A stretch of DNA of 64,000 bases from Thuidium tamariscinum. Lineage: Eukaryota; Streptophyta; Bryopsida; Hypnales; Thuidiaceae. The stretch covers positions 38,841,082 through 38,905,081 of the forward strand of contig OX344751.2 in assembly GCA_947034885.2 (NCBI GenBank). The letters are read 5' to 3'. Shown one piece after another: positions 45,621 through 57,690 of the stretch. Below the pieces are notes generated by a model. It did not search any database. It was not told the origin of the DNA and was given only the letters and a program-made list of their open reading frames with translations. The number at the start of each line of letters is the position of its first letter. Positions within the stretch are counted from its first letter, which is position 1. A program made the translations under genes and the position numbers.

Positions 45621-46811
45621 TAGGTGGTTTCACCTTGAGCTCCGGGCATGCAAGCGTTGTGGGCCATCTGCAATACTCAGTCAACTGAGTACTCCATTCA
45701 TACGTTTGCATCACTTATTGCAGCAGCACTCTTTTCTCCACAATTTGGGAGTACAACAGCAGATAGTCGGTGCAGATTTTTACTGTTTTTTCCTTGTAAG
45801 TTGTACGCATTGGCTCTTTTTCTGTCACGATCCTCCACACATTCTTCCTAGTTACTACGCACCGTTGGCATCCCGCCGTGTGCACGGACAGCAACATAGA
45901 CGGACACGCACAATGAAAATATTGAATATACTTTCTCCAACGCTGAGCCGCTGTGTTCATTTACAAATGATTGTAATTACCCTTTGATTCTTACACATAA
46001 CGGTTTACTGTAAGAGAACACTCATCACTGAAATCAGAGCATTGGAGCACCGGCGGACCCAATTTGCAGACACTAGACAGCATGTTCCCTGACAACGAGT
46101 TTTGGGCCACGCACTGAGTAACTTTCCGCAGCTTTTTCCAGAGTCCTTGCAGATGCAAACAGGACACGAGATACCGTTCGTTGCAGGCAAAAGATAAGCT
46201 CAGGCAGACTCGGGGAACAGGTCAGAAATGACACTGTAGTTCGCCTACCTTCTGTTTGATTGAAGCCGCTCAACAAGGGTTCACTTTCGGAGAGTACTCA
46301 AGTAGTGAACTGCAGCCTTGGAAGAACAATTCATGTCCCTTGCGTCATGTCTTTTCCAGAGGAAATGCAGTTGCACTCGGTGCACAGAGCCACAGAGCCC
46401 CATGGCCCTAGTGCTCGTGCTCCCGCAGGAGATAACCTCCTTCCAGAGAGACACGCCTCTCTGATTAGTTCAACCATCCAAGTAGAAGAACAATAACAAT
46501 GCGTGGAAGTCAAGAGCACTCAAAAGAGTTTTGATTTTACCCCTTTCCAACACAAGTACTGCAAAAGTTTTGTTGACATTCACAACGAACCACATCTACG
46601 TGATTCGTGGAGCGGCTATTACTGCCTGCTACAAACTCTACCTGCGCTACGAACTCTAGTACGAACCGACCCAACAAACAAAAAGTTCACCAAACAGGGA
46701 GTGCTAACCTTCGACTCCCAGCAGTGAACAAGCGATAGAAGTGGAAACCTGTTATTCCATGGAAATGCAATCTAATAATGTACACTAACCAATGCCTCAA
46801 CACACACTCGC
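45621..46811. other. GC-richer intergenic DNA between convergent genes
   Basis: It holds the 3' flanks of the exon ending at 45,620 and of the HMA gene. Several short overlapping frames on both strands match nothing and look like chance. Confidence 0.35.
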
Positions 46812-48076
46812 TCAGTAAGCGATCTTGACATGCTTCAGGTAGTTGGGATTCATGTAAGGCATGGGCGGACCGTAGAAGCCCATGTTGTTGTTGAAGTCGG
46901 GGTAGAGCGGCGGGTAAGCTTGACTGGGCCTGTAGCCAAAGCCATAGGGAGGATACCCCTCGTAGATGGACTGATAAGGCGGATACTGCGCCTGCGCAAC
47001 ATTTGCTGGTGCCGTTGCCCCTTCCTTCTTCTCCTCTTTCTTCTCTTCCTTCTTCTCTTCTTTTTTTTCCTCCTTCTTCTCCTCAGTCTTGGTTTCTTCC
47101 TTCTTTTCCTCTTTCTTCTCCTCCTTCTTCTCCTCCTTCTTCTCTTCCTTCTTCTCCTCCTTCTTCTCCTCCTTCTTCTCCTCCTTCTTCTCTTCCTTCT
47201 TCTCTTCCTTCTTCTCTTCCTTCTTCTCTTCCACTACCACTACGACTGGGGGTGGGGGAGATGGGGGCCAAAAAGTGGCATGCTTGTCCACCCGCTTAGC
47301 CCTCCTCAAAACTCGGTCTGGGTCGGGTCTGCCCACCACGGTCACCTTGTTCATCTTCTGGTTGACATCCACACTGAACACGCCTGCAAAAGGAGAATTG
47401 GTCTTGCCTCTTTAAGTTTGCTTTCCAATTACCGATCACCAACACTCTGCAGAACATCTACTCGTTTCTTCAAATTTACCCTAATTTGAAAAGGAATTTG
47501 GCACTTACCGCCCAAATATCGAATTTCTTCAGACACTATTTCCGCACATTTGCTGCAACACATGCGCACTTTCAGCTCCACCTTGTGCATTGCGATCCTC
47601 TGCACAAGCCAACAACAGAAAATGAGTCTGCAGCCCATAATCGAACAATATAGGGTTTAAATCTACAACAGTCTACCAAACGAAGCGGATAACGAGCCAT
47701 GTGCACCAGAAATCAGCCTTCTCAAGGATCCAAATGGTGAAATCAAGAGAAAACTCGGCGAGCAACCTACGGTAGAACAGAGAAAACACCCAATCCAACT
47801 TACTGGCATTTTATCAGCGGTTTCCTGGGAAACTTGCACAGGGATAGCCCACGCGTTCTGGTCCAGCCATGCCGGAGCAGGGCCTCCAGAGTAGAGAACC
47901 TGCACACAAAAAGTACACCCCTTAGCAACAGAAAATTCCAACACCAAACCTCTCCAAAACAAATTTGTAATCCCTCAAAGCACGATACGGTGAACTATCG
48001 AGTCCAAATCTTGTCCACACCACATGCGCAAACCAAAGGCGGAAAAAAGAAGATTCCTTACCCCAGGGTCCTCCAT
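46812..48076 (-). CDS. HMA-domain metal-binding protein with KKEE-repeat tail
   Basis: Four exons, 48,076-48,062, 47,899-47,804, 47,599-47,509 and 47,383-46,812, join in phase to 257 residues (starting MEDPG). Introns have GTAAGG, GTAAGT and GTAAGT donors and TGTGCAG or TTTGCAG acceptors. Residues about 42-104 form an HMA fold: VELKVRMCCSKCAEIV carries the MxCxxC metal site, followed by GVFSVDVN and KVTVVGRPDPDRVL as in plant HPP/HIPP metallochaperones. Then come PPSPPPPVVVVV, a run of about 25 EEKK/KKEE blocks, and a Tyr/Pro-rich end (YPPYGFGYRPSQAYPP, ending HVKIAY). There is no C-terminal CaaX, so it is HPP-like and not isoprenylated. Expected role: binding or moving copper, zinc or cadmium ions in the cytosol. 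The N-terminal GGPAPAWLDQNAW segment is not part of the HMA fold. Confidence 0.85.
47025..47235 (-). repeat. Coding minisatellite in the HMA gene (KKEE)
   Basis: A purine-rich coding array of 12-bp units (GAGAAGAAGGAG type) that keeps the reading frame. Length change by whole units would keep the protein open, so this tract is likely variable between individuals. It produces long leucine/serine-rich shadow frames on the other strand. Confidence 0.85.
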
Positions 48077-48537
48077 CGAGTCTCGACTATCCAAACTTCT
48101 CCTCTGCCTCACAGATTCGAACCCCCACTAACACAATTCGGCTAAAAGATCTCAAAACGGACCACAGTGGCTGCAGACCCTTTCCACCACGACACGGAAA
48201 TGCCAACCCCAAATTTCGTAAATGCGACCCCAATTGCGAATACCAAGCTCTCAGATCGACAAGATTCCTTCAGAAATGTGTTACAATCTCTTTGATCGCA
48301 CTACAAGAAACGCCAAGTCTCTTTCAAAAATGGTAAAAATCTCGCTAATCCTTGAATCTCCAAGCAGAAATCCAGAAGCTATGAACAAAGCTTGGCACCG
48401 AAAGACTCTGCCAAGTAGCAGACGAAGAATGAGAAGAAGATGAAGAGGCAGAGACTCTCTGCTTCGCTCCCACCAGGAGAATCTCTCCAGAATGAAACCA
48501 CCACCACCACAGGAGGCAACACGCTGGTTAGGCCCGG

Positions 48538-48545
48538 TATTTAAA
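48538..48545 (-). promoter_or_regulatory. TATA-like element of the HMA gene
   Basis: Minus-strand TTTAAATA lies about 460 bp upstream of the HMA start codon in GC-rich DNA. The leader between it and the ATG may contain an intron. Confidence 0.35.
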
Positions 48546-48904
48546 CTTGCACCAAGTTCTCTGCGGAAGGCCCTGGAAGCCGGGAAGAGATGAATTCGAG
48601 TAGAAAACAGCAGCAATTCCCCACTGAATTAATGCGTCGAGGCTATTCGTTGCTGGCACGGCTGGGCAGGGCGGCGGGTTGCTGACTTGCTGCTTTCAAT
48701 GGGTGGTGGGTCGTCGCTGCTGTGGCTGCCGGCACACTTCTCCAGGGCCAGATCCTTTTGCTTTGGGAGGGTACCCCTGCTTCCCAGGCTGACAGTTGGC
48801 CAAAGCGGACTCTCCGTCCCTGCAACTCATAACTTATTATTACAAGACCGAGCACTCTGAGCCAGACGAACTGAAAAGAAAAAGGAGATTGTTCTCGGCT
48901 CCAG

Positions 48905-49210
48905 TAACAATCTTCAGTTGGTTGCAGAGTTTGCGGCAATGATCATCTTGCTATTTACTTACATTTGTTCGTGGCCTTGACTTGCTTTCAATAGATTCTC
49001 TTATTCTTGCAGAGATCTGATGATGCTCAGGCCGGCATTCTGAGCCAACGAGGAAGAAGAGAATTTCCTCTGGCTCTCAAACAATTTTCCTACTGCGTTG
49101 GCTGCTGAGTTCGCGGCAATGATCATCTGGTTCGTTTGCAATTTCTTCGTGGCCTTCGGTTCACTTGATTTCAGAAATCAATTTTCTCGTTGCCGGGAGA
49201 TCAGATCATC
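48905..49210. repeat. Diverged direct duplication upstream of the HMA gene
   Basis: Two units of about 120-130 bp at about 48,905-49,022 and 49,083-49,210 share TTCGCGGCAATGATCATCT, TTCTTCGTGGCCTT and GGAGATCAGATCATCTGG-like words. No gene is recognised between 48,600 and 49,560; a 96-codon frame at 49,190-49,480 has no known domain. Confidence 0.55.
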
Positions 49211-49564
49211 TGGCTGGTGAAAGGACCGTCGTGGTCAGCAGTAGGTGGGCGTTGGATCAGCCCAAGGCTTCTGTTGGGAGTTGGGACATGGTCGTTTCTC
49301 TTTATGGAAGGTGAGGTGCCTGTCACTTTTACCCTAAGAGACCCAACGGGGGATGGGACACAACATAAATGTGTACACGGCTCATTTGTGCTCTTGTTTG
49401 GGGGCCGGGGCTCCAATGAAAGGCCGATTCCATTGCACGATTCGCCAAAGCCTTTACAGCAGGAGATATCGCCCCCATAGAAACTGGTGCACACAAAGGT
49501 GTACACATTTCACATTTGTTTTGAAGTTTGCGCTAGAAGAGAAGAAGAATGCTAAGCAGAGCTT

Positions 49565-50140
49565 TTTCTTTCATATTTAAAAAAGTGCCATAGTGGCAAT
49601 ATAAAATGTTATAGTGGTGCTCCAAATTGCAACATTCATACACTTATTGAATGTATAGTGAGGTTTTCATCCACAATTAGGCGATTTCATCTAATATATT
49701 TTTTTAATTCAAAGTTGTTTGGTGATTTCATCACAGTTTTTTGGCATTTTTTGTAGTGTTTTTTAGCGAGATTTTTTTTGGTGCAATCTGGCACTAGAAA
49801 ACCTGAAAAAAAAAGCCCTAATGCTAAGTTTGTAACCCCTAAAGTTCTTAAGACATTGTTTATCAATAGAGCAAGGGGGCCTTTTGCATCTTTGAAAAGG
49901 AAAGGACCCCCCCAATCAACCAAATTGTCTTATATGGCTTGTCATGCAACCCCAATCTTTAAATTACTTGATAATTTCTTTCTTTGCATCTAATTCAAGA
50001 CAAAATATTTTCCTAGCATGACAAGGGTCATTGTTTGGTTGTACAATGTTATATTGACTTGAAAATATAATAAAATATTCTCAAAATTGTATGTAGACCA
50101 CACCTTGAACCAAAAAATTGTAAACTTGGTCTAGAATGAT
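49565..50140. other. AT-rich DNA, nothing recognised
   Basis: Composition changes abruptly at about 49,565. No gene or clear repeat found. Confidence 0.35.
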
Positions 50141-50150
50141 CTTAAACTAT

Positions 50151-50972
50151 CAACGACGCTAGTTTGTGAGCCTAAAAGCGTGAACTTGTGAGTTGTGAGC
50201 ATAGGTTTTGTGAGCCTAGAGAATTAACCAAAAAAAACAATGAATTTTTTAAGCCAAGAGAAAAAAAAAGTGAAGTCATTTAAAAAAAATCTATTTATAG
50301 TAAAATTTCAGCTTCATGACCATGGACCTATGACCGTGGAAATGTGGTTAATGTATTTTAAAATTTCAAACCCTACTATCTCCAAAGGGCCACTCAATAC
50401 CTTCCAAAAAAAATTTGAATTTTTGAATTTTTTTTTGAGGTTCAAAATCCAAAATCCAACAAGAGGTTTTCTAAGGTGATAGAGTCGTGAAAAAAAGGGG
50501 GGGGGTTCCAACTTTATCACCCTGAAATTGATCTCTCGGTACTGACAGAAGGTTTTCAAAGGTGAAAAGTCGCAAAAAAAATTAACTAGTAACATAGTCG
50601 GAAAATAAATAAATAAAGTTGAAAAAAAATGAAAAAAAAAGTTTTGAGAGCTCTAAAGCCCTCTACCTCCAAACCCCTTTCAATATCAAGAGGGATTTTG
50701 GAGGGTGATGGAGTTGCAAAAAAATTTGAAAAATAAAAAAAAGGACTGAAAAAAAATTTTGAAAAATTTTGAAATTGAAAAAAAAAAAAGTTTTGAAAGT
50801 CACAAATTTCAAATCCCATGAGGGGGATACTAGATATAAAAATCCAAAATTCTTAAAGCACAATAATAGGTATATGCCCTAAAAATCACTAAAAATTTCA
50901 CCAAAAATTCTAGGCTCACAAGCTTATAGGCTCTTAGGCTCACGCTCGCAGGCTCACAAAATAGCATCCCCG
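50151..50972. mobile_element. Mutator-like MITE with 10-bp target duplication
   Basis: CTTAAACTAT flanks both ends (50,141-50,150 and 50,973-50,982). The ends are inverted: left CAACGACGCTAGTTTGTGAG, right (inverted) CGGGGATGCTATTTTGTGAG, each followed by runs of GTGAGCCT-like words over about 65 bp. A 9-11 bp duplication is the mark of Mutator-like elements. The interior is AT-rich with long A runs and no credible gene. Decayed relatives lie at 21,475 and 25,671. Confidence 0.8.
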
Positions 50973-50982
50973 CTTAAACTAT

Positions 50983-51045
50983 TAGTTGATGGAGCAGAGG
51001 ATCCTTGCAACAAGAAAGTTGTAGGTTCAAAACCTAGTGGCACCA
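50983..51045 (+). pseudogene. tRNA-like relic or SINE head
   Basis: It has an A-box-like TTAGTTGATGGAGCAGAGG and a B-box-like GGTTCAAAACC at tRNA-like spacing, ending GGCACCA. A cloverleaf does not close well, so it is probably a decayed tRNA or the head of a tRNA-derived SINE. The Mutator-like element sits directly at its 5' edge. Confidence 0.35.
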
Positions 51046-51480
51046 GGTTCGTTTTTTACTTAAAATTAGCCTCTACTCCTAATAGAGCCCCTCGTAGTGT
51101 ATTTCCTCAACACGCTTGTGTCAAAAAAAATATAAACAAAATTTTATATATTTTGAAGATCTTCTAATTGTAAGGTCTCATTTTTGACTTGTGGTACAAT
51201 GACTTATAAAAATCTTTAAGTCTTCAAAGCATTACATGAGTGGCATTCATCACAATCACAAATTACTATATAAGAATACAAGTCAAATTTTTGATGAATT
51301 TTTTGATGAAATTATATATATCAAATGTGCAATAATAATATGTAGCATTGATTTTGATTTTACTTGCCTTGTGTTGGTTGGCTCTACACTTTTTAATTCA
51401 TCCTAAGGTTGCCTGAGGCACAAGTACCCAATCATTTAAACAATTTTGGATAAGATTGTATATAGTTTGAGGTGGTGGAA
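51046..51480. other. AT-rich DNA, nothing recognised
   Basis: No gene or repeat recognised. Confidence 0.35.
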
Positions 51481-51905
51481 TTTTCTCTCATGTAGAAAGA
51501 TAGGAAATATGGAGATAGAAAAAAATTCAGAATTTTATTCCTAAAATTGAAATTACTGTGAATTTTGGGAGCTAAAAAGTACTCTTGATCCATGGCCAAT
51601 GTCTAAAGTCTTTCAATTTCCAATCATTCAAGAATTACTTCCTTGCCCACTACTTCTTACTTCCTAGGCTCACTAACTGAGGGCATGTATCAAAATCTCA
51701 GGAAATAAGCATGAGTAATTGATCAAATAAGCTCATTTGGAACAAATAATGAGGAATAAGAGCTAGTAAAAAGAAAATTCTATGTTGAGGGAGATAGAAA
51801 ATATGGAGATACAAAAAAATTCAAAATTTTATTGTAAAATTTGAAATTACTGTAAATTTATAGAGCCAAAAAAGTGCATTGTACTAATATCCAATGTGTA
51901 GAGTC
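51480..51905 (+). repeat. Diverged direct repeat, period about 300 bp
   Basis: Units at about 51,490-51,610 and 51,785-51,905 share GGAAATATGGAGATAGAAAA, AAATTCAGAATTTTATT and TTGAAATTACTGT. Confidence 0.55.
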
Positions 51906-52179
51906 TCCTTACTCCAATTACTCTTAAAACTATTTTCCAACTCACTCCTTCTAGTCACATGTCATAACCTTATTAGTCCTAACCTTGAAAAAAACAAAAA
52001 CATTCATAGCTTGATTTCCATCCTAAGGTTGGAAATAATCCATCCTACAAGTTGTTATTTGGGTGTAGTTAGTTATTGGTGCTTCTTTCTCCCTTATCAG
52101 TCTCAATTTAGAAAAGGGCCAAAATAATGCAATTTAAGCTTTAGTTGGAAACCTATTTTGGCCTTGATTGGATATATAG

Positions 52180-52440
52180 TCAGTACACCCAAAAACAGAG
52201 CTGACCTTGAAGTGCCATTTAAAGTTTGTGTGCATTTCTAAAATCAATTATGTACATAGATTGTAAATGGAGCTTTCAAAAACAAACTTTGACCTTTTAT
52301 AACTTTTGCATATTGTATCCAAATGTTGCGTTCTTTGGTGCATTGGAAAGTGCTTTCACTTGCCAACAAAACTATATGAAAATCTGAATAACCTAATAAT
52401 AGTAACTAGGCATAGTACCAATTTCTAGAACTTTTGGATG
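52180..52440 (+). repeat. Dispersed repeat C, copy 1
   Basis: It aligns with 54,020-54,180, sharing AACTTTTGCATAT, ATCCAAATGT, TTTGGTGC, CTTTCACTTGCCA and AGTAACTAGGCA. The phrase GGGTGTAGTTAGTTATTGGTG at 52,058 also recurs in altered form near 52,480. From 52,441 to 54,019 I see no gene. Confidence 0.55.
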
Positions 52441-54019
52441 TACCCACCTTGCCGCCCCTACAACCGCACCTGTACAGGTTGGGTGTGGCTGGTTATTGGT
52501 GCCTCAACCTCAACTTAGACCCCAAATCTGAATCTGTTTCCAAAAAAATTGCACTCCATGGGCGCATGATTGATGTTTATTTAATATGTGTTCTTATTTC
52601 TCTTTCATTCTTTTGTCAACACAAATGGAGAAGATTTTTCTTTTTGAAAATTCATGTTCACGCATTAGAAGACTTGACTGGCGGATAAGAGTGAATCAAA
52701 TGGATTCCTCATGTTGATCACATACCTGACAAGAGCCAACTGGAAAAGTATGGTTCAAAGTTCAAGGCTTGTGCCAAATGGCTTCTGCATAGAGTTACCC
52801 CATTTAGCAGCCCATCGATGAATTGGAGATCCTCAGTTTTCTTTTATGGAATGTACGCTTAGCCTTGAAGTCCCAAGTGATCCATCCAAGAACACTTGAG
52901 GAGTCGAGGGTTCAGGCAGGTTGCCATGATCTCAAGTTTTGACATGTTTTTTTTTTAACTTCTTTTGAAGAGAGAATTGCACATGAACTTTTTAGGAACA
53001 TCATTTATTGTTTCAAGTAGTGTGAGGGAACAAAAGTTATATCACCCTAAGTTCAAAGAGCAACTCCACTAGGTACCAATTAAAACAAATTTGAAAACTT
53101 GAAATAGCTTTTTAAATTTTTTTCTAATTTTAAAATTCAATTTACATAGAAAACTTTGATTCATTCCATTTGGAATAGTGATATAAAAATTACAGAGCTT
53201 CTTGTTTTGCATACGATTCATTTCATCTTTAAAAAAAATAATGTATTGTATTCATTTTTTATTCTATTTTCATAACCCACCTCTAAAGTTCAACATCCCT
53301 TTGGACCAAGTGAACCTTTCAAACAATGTAATTGTATTAATGAGGTGTGAGTTAATAGTCTTGCATAGAAAAATACTTATTAAACTAGGGTTTAATCCTA
53401 TAGTAAACCTTGATTTTTGTATGATAGAGATAGAAAAAGTTAGCAAAGTCCAATTAGCAAATTTTGTGAATCTTTGCTCTAATTTCAATGTCCATTATGC
53501 AATGACCATTTATTCTTTAGAATTATCTCTAGAGTGAACCAAGAAGCATACAAATGGATTGAAAGAGAAACACAAAGAGGGTACCAACACCTAAGTATCA
53601 AACCAAACTATACAACATTTGAGTCAAGAATGAATGAGCTCTAATCACAACCAATGGAAAGCCTCTTAGAGCCAGCTTTTCAACATGAAACTACACAAAA
53701 ATTTGAATGAATCAAACTAGATCTCCACTTAACAAATTATCTCTATCTTTTGTGAAATTTTAGTTTCAAACTTTTGTGTGAAATTTCAATTTTCACTTTT
53801 GGGGACTTTCTAATGTTAGTTGTTTTTAATAGAATTGTAGAGCTATCTCCAACAAATGTCATTCTTGATGGTCTTTGGATGAGAATTTCTTTTTTTTTTC
53901 TTCTCCTAAGATTATTAAAGTGGATACACCCCAAATCACACCCTACCTAAAACCACCATCATCATTCCAAAATCAATATGTATGTATACGAAAGAAATGA
54001 TTTTAGAACCTCTACAGGA

Positions 54020-54180
54020 AAAAAAAGGTTTGATCCTTCTTAACTTTTGCATATGATATCCAAATGTCACATTGTTTGGTGCGTTGGAACTTCCTTTCAC
54101 TTGCCACCAAGAAGACATGAAAATTCGACCATTCTAATAGTAGTCAGTAACTAGGCACAGTACTAGCAAAAAGTGGTCAA
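54020..54180 (+). repeat. Dispersed repeat C, copy 2
   Basis: Second copy of 52,180-52,440. It lies at the edge of a small GC-richer island (54,180-55,110) in which no gene was recognised; an 85-codon minus frame at 54,202-54,459 has no known match. Confidence 0.5.
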
Positions 54181-54830
54181 TACCATCTGAATCTTTGATA
54201 TTCACAATGACAAGTGAGTCATCGTGGGATAGAGTGTCGCTGATGCAGACGATGGAGAAGTGCGCATAAATGTGAATGTATCACAGTGTGCCACATTTAC
54301 ATTGAAGATGACAATCCCGACTAAAAGGGACCCCCATTGACGAAGTCCGCCCAAACCCGCCAGCAACAATTCGAAGCCTGTGTCAGTCAGCTCTCCAGTC
54401 TCAAGGCATGCAGGAAAATAATGTGCTCCGTAACTTCTAAGCTGACTGTACAGGAACAAAAGCTGCGTGAAATGAAAGCCATTTTTCCAATCGCAGACTG
54501 AATGACTGACTGACCGACTGCAGGATAAAAGTCGGTCCTACTTCTTATTCAGTTGTTAAGGAGCCAGAGCAGACCTTAACCCCTCAGCATCACAAACCAA
54601 ACAGCTCTGAAAACGGGACTATTCTAAAAAAAAGCAACATAACTTAAATTTGAATTGATTATTACATTCCTCTTCATACAGATCTATAGCCAACAACCTC
54701 AGCAATCTAGACTCATGTTTTGGGGGAAATCCACTGTACGGATGCAAACATTACAAGGTTTGATGAACCCAGTCTCCCAGAATCAAGGTGTGAAAAACAT
54801 CCTTGTGACGTTCAAGGGTTAAGCAAGCTT

Positions 54831-54893
54831 GATAAGCTTGTTTAGAAATGATAAGCTTGTTTAGGAATGATAAGCTTGTTTAGGAATGATAAG
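54831..54893 (+). repeat. 19-bp tandem repeat, 3.3 copies
   Basis: Three consecutive copies of GATAAGCTTGTTTAGGAAT (the first with one mismatch) and a partial fourth. Confidence 0.95.
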
Positions 54894-55119
54894 TCATGAT
54901 GGACCCATGGAATTTGTTGGTATTCCTTGCTCCCACGCGGCCAACCAACCAGCCTCACAAAAACATAATTTCTTGTTGGCAGATGCTGGGGGGCAGCCAA
55001 CTGGCAAGTTATGTACTCGGGCTGTGTTGTGGCAGGAAAACAAAGACAAAGATGCAAGCACATCTTTGAAGTTAACCAACCCTTTTTTTTTGGCACTGTA
55101 GGGACAGATTGTGCCATTT

Positions 55120-55615
55120 CAGATTAAATATCTACTTTTTGTTGGATAAAAGTAATCTTTCCTTGTCAAAAAAATTCCATTTCTATTACAAATGTGGATG
55201 AAGTCACCAAATTTGGATGAAAAAGTGCATGGATGTGATTGAGATGTGCTTTTTTCTGTTAAGAAGATGGATGAATGTAGAAATAGAATGCTTCACCATT
55301 TTAAAGTGATAGGCCTTCTAATACTTTCTCAAAAAGAAATTTAAAAAGGGGTTGAAGTTAATCCCTAAAAGGACTAGGGATGCAAAGAACTGTATTGCAA
55401 AAAGCCACTTGGTGGCTTTGTGGTCCTTTGGTGGGTAAATAATGTGGTGGGCTTTCATGGAGATTAGCTCTTGCAAAGTAAGGTTGTCTAAGGAGCTATG
55501 GATAAGATACTTTATAGAAAATTGGTAGAATATTTCTCAAAGATTTTTTTTATGTAAGTAGGTGGTATTTTTCAAGGTATTGATCCCATCCCATGATGTC
55601 ACCACCTATCACCAT

Positions 55616-55658
<43 letters not shown>

Positions 55659-57690
55659 GATGCTTATTTTCTTAGATTTTTGGTTATCTTCATATATTGT
55701 AGATGTTGGATTTTTACATACGATATTAAAATCATAATTTTTGATTTCACTAAAGATTTTCTTCAATTTATCTACATTAAAAATAAACCTTGTTAACATA
55801 AAGTCATATTTATGATTTTATTTTATTTGTGTAAGGTCATGAAACCAAAACTAGTGCAAATAAATTACCAAGATAATAGAAAATTGTTGTTGTGGACCTT
55901 AGCGACTTTTGTTTGCAACTTCAAAGTAGAAGTAAAATAACTTTGCTAATTTTGTGACTATTCAAATAATTTTGGAATTACAATGCAAGTTTTATAGCAT
56001 CTTGAAGGACTTGGCTATTTTTGTTCACATAATGGTACTTAGAGTGATTTGCATATCATACTGTAGTACTTGGCATAATCCATCAAAGGATCACATTGGT
56101 TCATAAATCCTTTGTTAATTGATATTAGGAACTGTAGAAAGGCATATAATTTGTTGATTATATTAATTACATTATTCTATCAATTAGATTATAAGTATAT
56201 CAAAAAACAACTTATTTTTACAAAGAAGAGAAGGGATAGTCATCTATTTTCATAAAATTGATCACTTAATTATTAATATGATATAATATGATATAATATA
56301 ATTAATACTAAAAAATGATAAAATGTCATTCGATGACTTGTTAAGTATTGCCTTTTGTATACATTATTCAAAAATCAAGCAATTAAAGACTTCATAGAGT
56401 CTTTATTGTACCTACTTATATACCTTTCAAACCATAAAAGATGATATTCTATATTGTGTGCAATATATACATTTGTGTGTGTGTGATCGGATAAGTAAAT
56501 TTTAGTTGACTTATATGCAATTTTGTGCACTTGTGGGCATATTTTTTAGTGCAAGCTTACAACTATGGCTTGAAGAAAGTCTTAACGATTGATTAGAGTA
56601 TAAAGAGCCAAAGACTAGAGAATCCAAAATATGGTCATGACAATATACAATGTTCTACCTATTTTGCTCTAACATATGGCATTGTGCTTTGTTTTTTTAT
56701 ATGACAAAATATCATTAAAGAAAAGGTCATTGTTGCAAATTGCAATCCCTTTGAAGTGAACAAGAATTCTTATTATCATTTGGTATTTTTAATAGAATGC
56801 ATAAGTTAAATTTTTTGAATATAAGATCATTCCATAGTACTAAGCCAAATATATAACTTTCCTTTTAGGGATTGAAGTAGGGTGCTCTAAAAGTGACCTT
56901 GTTCTTAAAGTGATTGCTAACATAAGGTAAACTGGCCTATGACAATCCAACTACCTATAACAGGCTCCTAGTTAATTATCAATTAGAGTTTTCTATCTAC
57001 TCATAAGAGACTTTTCATGGCCATGTTAGGAAATCATATAGCCATGTTAGAAAATGTTGCGACTACTTTAGGTGGTAATATGACCATTATAGAAACACTT
57101 TTTGCTGATTTGGAATAGTCTACAAACTCTTATGGACCAAATGTATAGCACACTTCAAAAATTCATAAAAAATTTATACTTTGTCCGAAAAATAAAATTT
57201 CAATTGCTCTCATCATTCTTCACATTTGTCTTTGTATGAGAAAAAATGTGAATATTTTTGTGAATTGCAACAAGTTAGACCACTCATTTTACTTGTCATA
57301 GGTTGGTTTACCTTAAAAGTACATTTCGCTTTCTTCAATGTATCAACAATGTACATTTAAGGTGGTCGCTTTTACTGACCACTATGTTTTAACTTCAAAA
57401 ATTTGTAACTAATTCCATGAAGGTTCAAAAAATATGAAAGGCCTTGGGTTAGATGTCAACACCATTTTTCTTTGTACAAAGATTCACTGAAAATTGTTTC
57501 AAGGAGTTAAACTTTCCCCGAAATGCAATCAGCTCTTAAGAAGTTGCTTTTAAGAGCAGACTACCTTCCTACCTTTGCACACTTGGGGTCAAACTGTACT
57601 TGGTAGTCAATTTTCAGGTCAAGGAGTTTCAAATAATTTTACTAACTGAAGTTACAAGGAAAGTTCTTTTGACATTTGTCCTAATTTGGC
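55120..57690. other. AT-rich intergenic DNA
   Basis: No gene, RNA or inverted-repeat element seen. TTAATCCCTAAAAGGACTA near 55,349 resembles one end of the 929-bp element, but no partner end was found. Confidence 0.4.
55621..55654. repeat. (TA)n microsatellite
   Basis: About 17 uninterrupted TA dinucleotides; likely polymorphic. Confidence 0.97.

Noticed and set aside
46830-47489. Long leucine-rich and serine/proline-rich frames on the plus strand
   Set aside because: They are shadows of the KKEE coding repeat of the HMA gene on the minus strand.
54570-54830. TTAACCCC and GGGTTAA words as ends of another 929-bp-type element
   Set aside because: The words are short, the spacing is only about 250 bp and no interior similarity is visible.
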